Under the pieces are notes generated by a model, which did no database searches, was not told where the DNA came from, and was given only the letters and a program-made list of their open reading frames with translations. 33,640 bases of DNA from MKUN01 sp964481425 (lineage in GTDB: Bacteria; Bacteroidota; Bacteroidia; Chitinophagales; Chitinophagaceae). This document shows positions 1 through 8,107 of the stretch, in pieces. The stretch lies in the NCBI GenBank assembly GCA_964481425.1, contig CAYZTM010000042.1:1-33640 (forward strand), read 5' to 3'. Within the stretch, counting starts at the first letter, position 1; each line of letters starts with the position of its first letter. The translations under genes were made by a program, and so were the position numbers.

Positions 1-1
1 T

Positions 2-400
2 GCCAACCAGGAAATAGGAGCCGGCATGGTTGGCTACCTGCCGGAGGCCATGGATGAAAGAGATTTTTTAGCCCTATTAAAACGGGAGATGGGGGCGGAC
101 TGCATAAGGTACACTGAATTAAGGGGCAAAAAGGTGCAAAAAGTGGCCCTATGCGGGGGGGCAGGTTCCTTCCTTTTGAGGGATGCTGTAGCTGCAGGAG
201 CAGATGTTTTCGTAACTGGGGATTTTAAATATCATCAATTTTTTGATGCGGAGGGGCGCATTGTTATAGCCGATATAGGGCATTATGAGAGCGAGCAATT
301 CACAAAAGAAATATTTGAGGCTATACTTAAGAAAAAATTCCCTAATTTTGCCACTCTTTTATCAAATTTATCCACCAATCCTGTAAAATATTTTTGCTGA
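2..400 (+). CDS. Nif3-like dinuclear metal centre protein (C-terminal part, 5' end outside window)
   Basis: The reading frame is already open at base 2 (ANQEIGAGMVGYLP...), so the ATG at 26 is internal and the gene starts before the window. The visible 132 residues match the C-terminal part of the Nif3/YbgI (DUF34) family: a glycine-rich strand (VALCGGAGSFLL), then ADVFVTGDFKYHQFFDAEG, then an IADIGHYESEQF stretch whose His and Glu are the usual metal ligands. The family forms toroidal hexamers with a two-metal site; its cellular role is not settled (a GTP cyclohydrolase-like or metal-handling role has been proposed). The stop codon lies one base before the ATG of the next gene, so the two are almost certainly translated from one mRNA. 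This Nif3/zinc-ribbon pairing is common in Bacteroidota. The family call is firm, the function is not. Confidence 0.9.
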   Translation, partial: ANQEIGAGMVGYLPEAMDERDFLALLKREMGADCIRYTELRGKKVQKVALCGGAGSFLLRDAVAAGADVFVTGDFKYHQFFDAEGRIVIADIGHYESEQFTKEIFEAILKKKFPNFATLLSNLSTNPVKYFC

Positions 401-401
401 T

Positions 402-1163
402 ATGGCTACAGTAAAAGACTTTTCGGTTGAAGAAAAGCTCATAGCGGTTCTGACCTTGCAGAAGATCGATTCTAAAATAGATGAGATCAAGACCTTAAAG
501 GGCGAACTGCCTATGGAGGTGAAAGACCTTGAAGATGAAATTGAAGGTTTGCAGACGCGTATCCAGAATATAGATACGGACATCAACACCATCAACAATT
601 TCATCGAATCGAAGAATGCTGCCAAGAAAGAAGCGCAGGCTTTGATTAAAAAGTACGAGAAGCAGCAGGACAATGTGAAGAACAACCGCGAGTTCGAAGC
701 TATCAATAAAGAGATAGAGATGCAGGAACTGGAGGTGAAGCTGAACGAAAAGCATATAAAAGATGCTAATGGTGAGCTGAAAGAGCGTGCTAACCAACGT
801 ATAAAGACCGAAGAAAAAATAGCGGATGTGGAAGTGGCCCTCAAGGCCAAGAAGGCTGAGCTGGAAAAAATAATAACCGATACCGAGAAAGAAGAAAAGG
901 TGCTGAGTGATAAGTCGGATGCTGCGAAAGAGAAGGTTGACCCCCGTTTGTTATCGGCCTATGAGCGTATCCGCCATAGCTATCGTAACGGCCTGGCAGT
1001 AGTGCCCATCCTGCGCGACTCTTGCGGCGGCTGTTTTAACGTAATACCGCCACAACGCCAATCGGAAATACGCCAGCGCAAAAAGATAATCGTATGTGAA
1101 CATTGCGGACGCGTACTGGTTGACAATGACTTGAATGACCAGGTCAAAGTATCTGACAAATAA
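402..1163 (+). CDS. Coiled-coil protein with C-terminal C4 zinc ribbon (CT398/zf-RING_7 type)
   Basis: The product has 253 residues. About residues 10-185 are Lys/Glu-rich heptad-like sequence without Pro, predicting a long antiparallel coiled coil. The C-terminal part (about 203-240) holds two CxxC knuckles, CGGC and CEHC, about 25 residues apart, forming a C4 zinc ribbon. This is the architecture of the CT398/zf-RING_7 family, described structurally as a coiled-coil hairpin plus zinc ribbon and suspected to bind nucleic acid or secretion-system proteins. It is a cytoplasmic protein with no signal peptide. It follows the Nif3-like gene by one base and is followed by a clear intrinsic terminator, so the pair ends an operon. 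Confidence 0.88.
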   Translation: MATVKDFSVEEKLIAVLTLQKIDSKIDEIKTLKGELPMEVKDLEDEIEGLQTRIQNIDTDINTINNFIESKNAAKKEAQALIKKYEKQQDNVKNNREFEAINKEIEMQELEVKLNEKHIKDANGELKERANQRIKTEEKIADVEVALKAKKAELEKIITDTEKEEKVLSDKSDAAKEKVDPRLLSAYERIRHSYRNGLAVVPILRDSCGGCFNVIPPQRQSEIRQRKKIIVCEHCGRVLVDNDLNDQVKVSDK

Positions 1164-1182
1164 TTTTATTACATTTTATATT

Positions 1183-1212
1183 AAAAAGGAGCCTGCGAAA
1201 GCTCCTTTTTTT
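1183..1212 (+). terminator. Intrinsic terminator after the zinc-ribbon gene
   Basis: AAAAAGGAGC pairs with GCTCCTTTTT around an 8-base loop, and the 3' arm runs into seven T residues. It lies 20 bases after the stop codon, and etfB begins 102 bases further on. Confidence 0.85.
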
Positions 1213-1231
1213 ATAAATAGCAGTATAAGTT

Positions 1232-1267
1232 TTGAGTTTCGCATGTTTTAATTTTAGTGTAGGTTTG
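1232..1267 (+). promoter_or_regulatory. Candidate promoter for etfBA
   Basis: TAGGTTTG at 1260-1267 is an exact match to the Bacteroidota -7 box TAnnTTTG. A TTG lies at 1232-1234, but the 25-base spacing is longer than the usual 17-23, so the -33 element is doubtful. A start near 1274 would give a 5' leader of about 40 bases before etfB. Confidence 0.45.
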
Positions 1268-1314
1268 CAGCGATCTCAGATACGGAAACAGTAAATAATA
1301 AATCCAATTTTATA

Positions 1315-2058
1315 ATGAAGATATTAGTTTGTATCAGCCAGGTACCCGATACCACGACCAAGATAAGTTTTGCTGATAATAACACTCATTTCAATACCCA
1401 GGGTGTGCAATTCATCATCAATCCATATGATGAATGGTATGCCCTGGTGCGTGCACTGGAACTGAAAGAAAGCGGTGCTGCGACTGCTGTGCACCTGGTG
1501 ACCGTAGGTAAGGCAGAAGCTGAACCGGTGATACGCAAGGCCCTGGCCCTTGGTGGTGATGAGGCAATACGTATAGATACCGATAGCAGCGACCCTTATG
1601 TGGTAGCGGCACAGATAGCTGCTTATGCAAAAGCCGAAAATTATGACCTGGTGCTTTGCGGTAAAGAGTCAATAGATTACAATAATGGTGTTACCGGCGC
1701 TATGCTGGCTGAACTGTTGGGTATGAATTACATAGGCTTTGCGACCAGGCTGGATATGGATGGCAATACAGCGACAGTGAAGCGTGAGATAGAGGGTGGT
1801 GAAGAGACCGATAGCTGCAGCCTGCCGCTGGTGGTATCGTGCCAGAAGGGAATGGCTGAAGCCAGGATACCCAATATGCGTGGTATCATGGCAGCACGTA
1901 CAAAGCCTTTGAAGATAGTAGCGCCTGCAGATATCCAGCCGTTAAGCAACATCGTATCGTACGAGCTGCCACCGGCGAAGACGGGTGTAAAGATGATAAG
2001 CCCCGAAAACATGGATGAACTGGTGAGCCTGCTGCATACCGAGGCGAAGGTCATTTAA
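1315..2058 (+). CDS. etfB: Electron transfer flavoprotein, beta subunit
   Basis: The product has 247 residues, the normal length for EtfB. It opens with the family strand MKILVCISQVPDT, contains the Rossmann-like core (AVHLVTVGKAEAEPVIRKALALGGDEAIRI) and carries the EtfB signature AEARIPNMRGIMAARTKPL near residues 181-200. With EtfA it makes a soluble cytoplasmic heterodimer that binds FAD and AMP and passes electrons from acyl-CoA and related dehydrogenases to ETF:quinone oxidoreductase. The etfA gene starts 33 bases downstream. Its start follows an AT-rich leader with no Shine-Dalgarno sequence, as is usual in this phylum. Confidence 0.96.
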   Translation: MKILVCISQVPDTTTKISFADNNTHFNTQGVQFIINPYDEWYALVRALELKESGAATAVHLVTVGKAEAEPVIRKALALGGDEAIRIDTDSSDPYVVAAQIAAYAKAENYDLVLCGKESIDYNNGVTGAMLAELLGMNYIGFATRLDMDGNTATVKREIEGGEETDSCSLPLVVSCQKGMAEARIPNMRGIMAARTKPLKIVAPADIQPLSNIVSYELPPAKTGVKMISPENMDELVSLLHTEAKVI

Positions 2059-2091
2059 TTATTCAATTCAAAATTTACAATACTCAATATA

Positions 2092-3069
2092 ATGTCAGTA
2101 ATAGTATTAGCGGAACATACACAAGGCAGCTTCAAGAAAAAGACCTTTGAGGCAGTGCAATATGCTGCGGCAATAGCAAAAAGCATGGGCACGAATGTAA
2201 CTGCAGTGGCTTTAGGAAACGTTGCAGATGGTGAGTTACAGGGCCTTGGCCAATACGGTGCAACTAAGGTACTACATGTAGCAGATGCAAGGCTTGATAG
2301 CTTTAATTCCCGCGCATATACCAAAGCAATGATGAGTGCTGCAGGGAAAGAAGGAGCAAAGGTGGTGGTGGCATTGCATGATGTGAGCGGCAAGGCTGTG
2401 GCACCGCGCCTTGCTGCCGGTCTTAAGGCAGGTATGGTGGCAGGTGCTGTTGCTTATCCTGATCTTAGCAATGGTTTCGTGGTGAAGAAGGCTGTGTTTT
2501 CAGGTAAGGCGTTCGCACATGTGAATATCAGCAGTGAGGTGAAGGTGGTTACCTTGATGCCGAACACCTTTGCAGTGGTAAAAGGTGAAGGCAACGCCAG
2601 CATTGAAAAGCTGGATGTAGCGTTTGATGATAAGGACTTTGGTGTGACTGTCAAAGAAGTAAATAAAGTAACCGGGGCCGTACCTCTTTCAGAAGCAGAA
2701 TTGGTAGTATCGGGCGGACGTGGTATGAAAGGCCCGGAAAACTGGCATATACTTGAAGACCTTGCTAAGGAATTAGGTGCGGCGCTTGCTTGCTCAAGAC
2801 CCGTTGCAGATTCGCATTGGCGCCCACATCATGAACACGTGGGCCAGACAGGGGGCACTATACGCCCTAATTTATATATAGCTGTCGGGATATCAGGTGC
2901 TATCCAGCATCTGGCTGGTGTAAATGGATCAAAGACAATAGTAGTTATCAATAAGGACCCCGAAGCGCCATTCTTTAAAGCAGCTGATTATGGCGTGGTA
3001 GGCGATGCGATGGAAGTAGTACCGAGGCTTACCGAGGCTGTAAAGAAATTTAAAGAGAGCCACAACTAA
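2092..3069 (+). CDS. etfA: Electron transfer flavoprotein, alpha subunit
   Basis: The product has 325 residues, full length for EtfA. The N-terminal domain starts MSVIVLAEHTQGSFKKKTFE. The C-terminal FAD-binding domain is plain to see: VVSGGRGMKGPENW, CSRPVADSHW, EHVGQTGGTIRPNLYIAVGISGAIQHLAG, and INKDPEAPFFKAADYGVVGD with the usual flavin and ribityl contacts. It partners EtfB, encoded immediately upstream, and the two form a two-gene operon that ends at a strong palindrome at 3101-3131. Neither an ETF dehydrogenase nor an acyl-CoA dehydrogenase is present in the window. Confidence 0.96.
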   Translation: MSVIVLAEHTQGSFKKKTFEAVQYAAAIAKSMGTNVTAVALGNVADGELQGLGQYGATKVLHVADARLDSFNSRAYTKAMMSAAGKEGAKVVVALHDVSGKAVAPRLAAGLKAGMVAGAVAYPDLSNGFVVKKAVFSGKAFAHVNISSEVKVVTLMPNTFAVVKGEGNASIEKLDVAFDDKDFGVTVKEVNKVTGAVPLSEAELVVSGGRGMKGPENWHILEDLAKELGAALACSRPVADSHWRPHHEHVGQTGGTIRPNLYIAVGISGAIQHLAGVNGSKTIVVINKDPEAPFFKAADYGVVGDAMEVVPRLTEAVKKFKESHN

Positions 3070-3100
3070 AATTTTGAACAAAATAGTTTCTTAATTCTGT

Positions 3101-3131
3101 TTTTAGCCCCGGGTTTAACCCGGGGCTAAAA
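3101..3131. terminator. Long perfect palindrome after etfA, probable transcription end
   Basis: Two 15-base arms (TTTTAGCCCCGGGTT and its complement) meet around a single T. The run of T is on the 5' side and the run of A on the 3' side on both strands, so it is not a textbook U-tract terminator unless the terminal A-U pairs are counted. It may instead stabilise the etfA 3' end. Confidence 0.55.
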
Positions 3132-3321
3132 AATACCGCTCAATTGAAGAAAAACTAATTAAATGTATAATAAATAAATATTCAGTGTGTTGATTGTTAA
3201 TTATTTGTAACCTGTTTAGAGGTAGTGTGACATGATAGTTAAAAAAACATAACAAAAATACCATTTGTATCTTTAAATTTCGTACTTTAGTTGGGAGTTT
3301 TTGTATAATAATCCGTACAGT

Positions 3322-5406
3322 ATGAACAAAAAATACTTCTTAACATTTGCTATTGCCTTATGTTGTTTTACAGGGCTAAAAGCACAAATTTACTACTACC
3401 TGACGCCCCTTACAGGTACGTATACCTCAATTGTGGGTACGACAGTTGCTTTAACGGGTAACGCGGATGAGGGGTATGCTAACAATATTCCAATAGGATT
3501 CAACTTTTATTTCGACGGGGGGAATACTGCGTACACTTCACTCAGTGTCAGTACAAACGGATTTGCGACGTTGAGCGGTGCACTTAATAATGCAACATCC
3601 GCTAATGCTCTAGCAGGTGGATTAGGGCCTAACAGGCCAATTATTGCACCACTTTGGGATGATCTTGACGACTTAGACCCCGATGCGATCAGTTATACTA
3701 CAACGGGTACAGCTCCAAACAGGATATTCACCATGCAATGGAATGATATCAGTTGGGCAGCAGTAGGTAGTACTACGACTGCGTCACTGTCTTTTCAGAT
3801 GAAAATATATGAGAGCAGTAACTTCATCGATTTCATTTATAATAGTACAGGTACTACAAATGGCAGTCCATCCGCATCAATAGGGCTTTCTGAAGTTGGC
3901 GTGCAGCCTGGTGATTTCCTTTCGCTTAATAGTGCTACAGCCAACCCAACTACAAGTACTACATCAGAGACCAATACGATAAACAGCTTGCCGCCAACTG
4001 GTACTGTGTATCGTTTTGAATATTGCCCACCACCTGTACTTACCCACATTAATGTGACCATTAACAGCTGGACCTCGAACTGGACCAATACAGGTGCTAC
4101 TTATTATGAGTATTCGGTGGATAGCGTATGGAGTGCTACGCCGAATAATACCATTTACCAGACAACAAACCTCACCCACTTTTTCGGTAATCACTCACCG
4201 AACAATACTTTCTATGTTTATGTGAGGTCCGTGTGCGGTTCACACTTCTCGCCATGGGTGATAGATACAGTTGAAACATTGACATTGCCGCCGTGTAATG
4301 CTCCGTTGGGACTTACCGTATATGGCATTACATACTTTACTGCAAATATCATCTGGACAGCTGTGCCTGGTGCTTTGAGTTATCAATATGTTCTGAACCA
4401 GAGCCCGGTTACCCCGGCTATACCTGGTCAGCCAACGGCATTGACTTATTACAACGCGACCAATTTACAGCCTAATACTACATACTACTTCCATATTCGC
4501 ACAGATTGTAGCGGCTACCCGACAGATACATCTGCATGGGAAACCGTGGCATTCAAGACATTGCCTTTGCCTCCATGTCTCACCCCAACCGGTTTGTATG
4601 GTAATAATATAACTAATATAGGTGCAGATCTTGGATGGGACCCGCAATCTAATATCATTGGATGGGAGTTTGTTATCGACCAAAGTACCAACACGCCGTT
4701 ATTTGGTGCATTAAGTACTTCGAATGCTATTACGGCGACAGGACTCAATTCACTTACTACCTATTACCTGCATGTACGAACGGATTGCAGTACCTGGCCT
4801 GCAGATACTTCGGGTTGGGCGATATATGCCTTTACAACCTTACCTGATAGTTGCACTCAGCCAACCAATCTACAGATATCGTTCGTGACACCATACACGG
4901 CTTTTGTAAGCTGGAACGCTGCACCGGGCGCCTATGGGTATGAGTATAGTATTGACCAGAATATTCAGCCGCCTGCAACCGGGGGCACGCCTACATTCAG
5001 CACCTACCACTCCGTATCGTCGTTGAATTCGGCCAATACTTATTACCTGCATGTGCGAACGGTGTGTGACACGAATTACTTTGATAACAGTTACACGCCT
5101 TGGGTAACGGATAGTTTCTACACTTTGCCGGGATTGAATGTGAACAATGTGAGCGGTAATGACGAATTCATTGTTGCGGCGTTCCCTAATCCTGTGAAGG
5201 ACAATGTAACAGTGTCTATGACCGGTGTACAGAAGGGAAGCAGTGCGCTGAAGCTAACTGATATCACGGGTAAACTGATCAGGGTAATACCTGTGGATGG
5301 TAAAGAGCAGGTAACCGTAGATATGAGCGGATTGGCTTCCGGGTTATATATGCTGAAATACAGCGATGATGAGCAATCGTATGTATTAAGGATCACAAAA
5401 CAGTAG
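3322..5406 (+). CDS. Secreted fibronectin type III repeat protein with T9SS type A sorting domain
   Basis: An upstream TTG at 3301 is in frame, but the ATG at 3322 gives a proper signal peptide (MNKKYFLTFAIALCCFTGLKAQ) and a 694-residue product. Order of domains: signal peptide (1-22); a beta-rich domain to about 235 (IGFNFYFDGG, VSTNGFATL, RPIIAPLWDDLDD, like the N-terminal lectin/jelly-roll-like domains of other T9SS cargo); four FN3-like units of about 90 residues, each ending in a YYxHxRTxC...W...F.TLP pattern; and a Por_Sec/T9SS type A tail from about 610 (EFIVAAFPNPVKDNVTVSM ... GLYMLKYSDDEQSYVLRITKQ). T9SS exports such proteins across the outer membrane and removes the tail. Binding partner unknown. 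A shorter paralogue, now interrupted by an insertion sequence, lies directly downstream. Confidence 0.9.
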   Translation: MNKKYFLTFAIALCCFTGLKAQIYYYLTPLTGTYTSIVGTTVALTGNADEGYANNIPIGFNFYFDGGNTAYTSLSVSTNGFATLSGALNNATSANALAGGLGPNRPIIAPLWDDLDDLDPDAISYTTTGTAPNRIFTMQWNDISWAAVGSTTTASLSFQMKIYESSNFIDFIYNSTGTTNGSPSASIGLSEVGVQPGDFLSLNSATANPTTSTTSETNTINSLPPTGTVYRFEYCPPPVLTHINVTINSWTSNWTNTGATYYEYSVDSVWSATPNNTIYQTTNLTHFFGNHSPNNTFYVYVRSVCGSHFSPWVIDTVETLTLPPCNAPLGLTVYGITYFTANIIWTAVPGALSYQYVLNQSPVTPAIPGQPTALTYYNATNLQPNTTYYFHIRTDCSGYPTDTSAWETVAFKTLPLPPCLTPTGLYGNNITNIGADLGWDPQSNIIGWEFVIDQSTNTPLFGALSTSNAITATGLNSLTTYYLHVRTDCSTWPADTSGWAIYAFTTLPDSCTQPTNLQISFVTPYTAFVSWNAAPGAYGYEYSIDQNIQPPATGGTPTFSTYHSVSSLNSANTYYLHVRTVCDTNYFDNSYTPWVTDSFYTLPGLNVNNVSGNDEFIVAAFPNPVKDNVTVSMTGVQKGSSALKLTDITGKLIRVIPVDGKEQVTVDMSGLASGLYMLKYSDDEQSYVLRITKQ

Positions 5407-5426
5407 AGTTATATTATTAATTCAAT

Positions 5427-5463
5427 AAATGGAACAGCCCCGCTATGCGGGGCTGTTCCATTT
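5427..5463 (+). terminator. Strong hairpin between the tandem FN3 genes
   Basis: A perfect 17-base-pair stem with a three-base loop (TAT) starts 20 bases after the stop codon. The core is GGAACAGCCCCGC and its complement, with AAAT/ATTT at the base. The T-run is short, so it may act as a terminator, a 3' end stabiliser, or both. Confidence 0.7.
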
Positions 5464-5581
5464 ATGTTACCCTTGTGTAATTTTTTATAAAAAGCTTATA
5501 TTAGTACCTCGTAATTATTATTTTTCCCAACCATATGCTCAATAACATTGTCTTTTTAAAATATCTCTAATACCCATTTTT

Positions 5582-5917
5582 ATGCTCAGATCAACCATCT
5601 TATCCATTACCGTTCTCCTCTCTGTTTTTTTATTTCAAGATGCAGAAGCAGCCTGTAGCAATCCGAGTGTTGCAATCTCTAATATAACAATCAGCAGCTT
5701 TGTCGCTAATTGGACCGGGGCGCCCACCACGGTGAATTTCGAATATATCCTTGACCAAAGTGCGGCTACACCTGTTAATCCCGGAACATCAACAACGAAT
5801 GCTACGCAGCCTTTTACAGGGCTCATCCCTGCTACAACATACTACCTGCATGTCAGGGCCAATTGCGGTGCTAACGGTTTTTCGGGCTGGGTGAATACCC
5901 AGGTCATTACATTGTCC
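5582..5917 (+). pseudogene. 5' fragment of an FN3/T9SS paralogue, cut by the insertion element
   Basis: Codons 1-112 of a second secreted FN3 protein. The ATG at 5582 starts a signal peptide (MLRSTILSITVLLSVFLFQDAEAA) followed by one FN3-like unit (NPSVAISNITISSFVANWT ... TTYYLHVRANCG). The frame reaches the target site as ...QVITLS, then enters the insertion element and stops 15 codons later at 5960-5962. Joining base 5917 to base 8752 restores ...QVITLSLPPCNAPQGL, which matches ETLTLPPCNAPLGL in the intact upstream paralogue. The unbroken gene would encode 485 residues and lacks the N-terminal beta domain of its neighbour. The present fragment could still produce a 126-residue secreted peptide. 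Confidence 0.9.
5910..5917. repeat. Target site duplication, left copy
   Basis: CATTGTCC directly precedes the left terminal inverted repeat. The identical octamer directly follows the right terminal repeat at 8744-8751. An 8-base duplication is characteristic of the IS1595 family. Confidence 0.95.
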
Positions 5918-5944
5918 GGTACTAATATACAATCTTACACAAAC
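5918..5944 (+). repeat. Left terminal inverted repeat of the insertion element
   Basis: It begins GGTACTAATATACAATCTTA and ends CACAAAC. It pairs with 8717-8743 with five mismatches; the outer half (GG.ACTAATATAC) and the inner end (TTACACAAAC) are the conserved blocks. Confidence 0.92.
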
Positions 5945-6043
5945 AACAATAATCATCTATAAAATCCATACGGATTTATATAGCATTAACTAATAAAAGC
6001 TCCATAATAGGGAGCTTTTCTAATTTATATTACTATGGACTGG

Positions 6044-6286
6044 TCATTCATCTGTCTGCTTGTCTTCTTTATTGTTCTTGCTCTGATATGCAAACTTAAA
6101 GACTGAACCTACAACAGTACCAAATAGAGTTCCTACAACTTCTTTACCTATAAGGTCTTTAATACCAGCAAATATTATAGCTGAAAGCACTAAAATAATA
6201 GTTATAAATTGATAGAAGTATTTTTTAGACAGGAGCTTACGCATTCCTTCTTTATCAGCTCTTCTATTGTCGCTCATTTGTGTCAT
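6044..6286 (-). CDS. Small membrane protein carried by the insertion element, unknown function
   Basis: It encodes 80 residues from the ATG at 6286, or 77 from the ATG at 6277. A charged, basic N-terminus (NRRADKEGMRKLLSKKYF) is followed by a hydrophobic helix (FITIILVLSAIIFAGI), a second mildly hydrophobic stretch (VVGTLFGTVVGSVFKFAY) and a Lys/Asp/Glu tail. This predicts an inner-membrane protein with one or two helices. I do not recognise the family. It lies inside the element, oriented away from the transposase. The two helices joined by a short loop recall small holin-like or toxin-like peptides, but no sequence motif supports that. Confidence 0.55.
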   Translation of the reverse strand: MTQMSDNRRADKEGMRKLLSKKYFYQFITIILVLSAIIFAGIKDLIGKEVVGTLFGTVVGSVFKFAYQSKNNKEDKQTDE

Positions 6287-6360
6287 AATCTATGGTTTTA
6301 ACTGTGAAAATAACTATTTCTAACACCCCTCGCGAGTGCCCTCATTCCGTGCCTCCGCTG

Positions 6361-6439
6361 GTACATTTTTAGCGAACGACTTTTGCATCCTATCAAGTCT
6401 ATTCAGCTCCATCAGAAAAGCCATTCACTAAAAATGTAC
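6361..6439. repeat. Inverted repeat inside the insertion element
   Basis: GTACATTTTTAGCGAACG at 6361-6378 is matched by the complement of CATTCACTAAAAATGTAC at 6422-6439, 16 of 18 positions, around a 43-base centre. It lies between the two minus-strand passenger genes, in the downstream region of the lipoprotein gene. There is no T-tract, so it is not an obvious terminator. It could be the footprint of a smaller nested element. Confidence 0.6.
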
Positions 6440-6455
6440 TTAGTTTTCCCTTCAT

Positions 6456-6836
6456 TTAGTCATTGTATTGGTGTTCTGCATATACTTCTGTATAACCACC
6501 ATTAAGCGCAATAGTATCTGTATTTTCAATCATACCAACATACGAATAACTATTGCCACCATCATGGCTTTCAACAGCAACCTTTATTTCAGCGTAATGT
6601 CGTGCAATATGGATTTGCTTCGACCATGAACCGTAAATACCATTTACCAGTGTATATTTTCCATTTTCATCGTAATAAGATAAATTATACTTATTAGCTG
6701 AATTAGTGTAAAAAAAGTAAGTAATATCATGAGTTGGCACAGGGTCAGGAGTAGGAGTTGGTGTTGTAGAGTCGTTCTTTTTAGAACAAGAAATGAATAG
6801 TAATAGAGATACTATACTAAGAATTGTTTCTTTCAT
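6456..6836 (-). CDS. Putative lipoprotein carried by the insertion element
   Basis: The 126-residue product begins with a lipoprotein signal (METILSIVSLLLFISC-like, KETILSIVSLLLFISC then SKKNDS), with the lipobox cysteine near residue 17. A low-complexity Thr/Pro linker (TTPTPTPDPVPTHD) leads into a small beta-rich domain of about 90 residues (YFFYTNSANKYNLSYYDENG ... WSKQIHI ... AVESHDGG). Linker and domain resemble the small beta-sandwich lipoproteins common in Bacteroidota (MmpS-like), but this is a weak resemblance. The CSKK sequence after the cysteine lacks the acidic export signal of surface lipoproteins, so a periplasmic location is more likely. It is unusual cargo for an insertion sequence. 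Repeat copy a of the 6839-7003 region lies just before its start codon. Confidence 0.65.
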   Translation of the reverse strand: MKETILSIVSLLLFISCSKKNDSTTPTPTPDPVPTHDITYFFYTNSANKYNLSYYDENGKYTLVNGIYGSWSKQIHIARHYAEIKVAVESHDGGNSYSYVGMIENTDTIALNGGYTEVYAEHQYND

Positions 6837-6838
6837 TG

Positions 6839-7003
6839 TGTGGTAATTTAAGACTGTTATAAAATAAAGAGCGTAGCCAGTTTCTTAAGCAGTCTCAGGC
6901 TTACCACAGCCTTCCAATACAAAAGTCTTAGCTACGCCTTATCAGCGCATCTAATAGAAATTGTATTGGGAAAGGTTGCTCTAAATGTGGTAATTCGAGA
7001 CTG
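6839..7003. repeat. Three-copy switch-like repeat region in the insertion element
   Basis: The motif TGTGGTAA-N4/5-AGACTG occurs three times: copy a at 6839-6856 (+), copy b at 6890-6908 (-), copy c at 6986-7003 (+). Copy b can pair with either a or c, but not both. Pairing b with c is extended by CCTTCCAATACAA (6910-6922) against TTGTATTGGGAAAGG (6961-6975), giving a long imperfect stem. A shorter CGTAGC/GCTACG pair is nested across the a-b side. This accounts for much of the 335-base stretch (6837-7171) that has no protein gene. Its function is unknown; it could be a structured RNA, a recombination site, or a transposition-control region. Confidence 0.7.
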
Positions 7004-7136
7004 CAACTTCCTATTAATGCAATATGTTTATTTAATCATAGGCACACGAATTTTAGACTACAAACCTATACAATTCATAGATTAAAAACAATGTGGAAAA
7101 CACCTGTTATTATGTGAATAAATATACTTGAAAATC

Positions 7137-7168
7137 TTTGGTTTTGTGTAATCTTCGACTTATCTTTA
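7137..7168 (+). promoter_or_regulatory. Candidate transposase promoter
   Basis: TTTG at 7137-7140, a 20-base spacer and TATCTTTA at 7161-7168 match the Bacteroidota TTTG/TAnnTTTG pattern with one mismatch. The box ends three bases before the ATG at 7172, so initiation at the usual distance would fall on or inside the start codon. Confidence 0.45.
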
Positions 7169-7171
7169 GGT

Positions 7172-8107
7172 ATGTTATCAGTTAAGCCATATAAGAGCAT
7201 TTTAGAACTGCTAAAAGCCTTTCCTAATGAGCAGGCTTGTATAGACCATTTAGAATATTTACGTTGGGATGGTAATGTAATTTCTCCATTTAATGAGGCT
7301 TCTAAAGTGTACAAATGCAAGAATAATAGGTACAAATGCCTTACCTCAAATAAGTACTTTAATGTACGTTCAGGTACTATATTCGAAGGTTCTAAAATAC
7401 CCTTGCAACATTGGTTTGTAGCTATCTATTTGTTTACTATCTCGAATAAAGGCTTAAGCTCTTATACTCTTGCAACAGAAATGAACATTACACAGAAATC
7501 TGCTTGGTTCATGTTACAGCGCATACGCTATGCTATGGATCATGAAAGCTTTATAAAAGAAGTAGAAGGAATAACCCAGATCGATGAAACATTTGTAGGA
7601 GGTAAGAATGGCAATAGGCATCATAATAAGAAAGTAAAGTACCTAAAGAGGGGCATATTTGAGGATAAAACAACAGTTGTAGGGCTTTATAAGAATGGTG
7701 TAGTAAAGGGAGTAGTAGCTAAGGATAGGACAGCACCAAGCCTAAGAAGAATAGTAGGGGCAAATGTGCCTAGATATTCAGTATTGGTAACTGATGATTG
7801 GAGAGGTTATAAAAACCTATATACTATATTCGAGCATTACACAGTAAACCACAGTAGAGGCAGATATGTAAACTCCGAAGGCTTTACTACTAATCACATA
7901 GAAAACTTCTGGACACAGCTTAAAAAGACGTTTATAGGTACTTACTCCAACATTGTAAGCCCTAAGCACATGCAGAAATATGTAAACGAAGTAGCATTCA
8001 GGTATAACCAACGAGAAGCACCAGTAAGTGATAAAATAGATATACTTTTACAGGATACCAACGGCAAGAGATTAACCTATAAAGCATTAATAGGCAAAAA
8101 TGGATAA
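7172..8107 (+). CDS. IS1595-family (ISXO2-like) DDE transposase
   Basis: The 311-residue product is full length. The catalytic core is readable: QIDETFVGG (Asp138), VTDDWRGYK (Asp208/209) and NHIENFWTQLKK (Asn241, Glu244), the DDE set of ISXO2-like enzymes. The N-terminal region has the family pattern ACIDHLEYLRW...YKCKNNRYKC...FNVRSGTIFEGSKIPLQHWF, but the zinc-ribbon cysteines are largely missing: the usual CPxC is SPFN and the second pair keeps one Cys. From memory, related Bacteroidota transposases share this decay, so it need not mean inactivity. No frameshift or stop is present. It cuts and inserts DNA with an 8-base stagger, matching the observed target duplication. Its last eight bases overlap the next gene. 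Confidence 0.94.
   Translation: MLSVKPYKSILELLKAFPNEQACIDHLEYLRWDGNVISPFNEASKVYKCKNNRYKCLTSNKYFNVRSGTIFEGSKIPLQHWFVAIYLFTISNKGLSSYTLATEMNITQKSAWFMLQRIRYAMDHESFIKEVEGITQIDETFVGGKNGNRHHNKKVKYLKRGIFEDKTTVVGLYKNGVVKGVVAKDRTAPSLRRIVGANVPRYSVLVTDDWRGYKNLYTIFEHYTVNHSRGRYVNSEGFTTNHIENFWTQLKKTFIGTYSNIVSPKHMQKYVNEVAFRYNQREAPVSDKIDILLQDTNGKRLTYKALIGKNG

Noticed and set aside
6839..7003. Integron attC-like site
   Set aside because: The imperfect inverted repeats recall attC, but no GTTRRRY/RYYYAAC core was found and no integron integrase is present.
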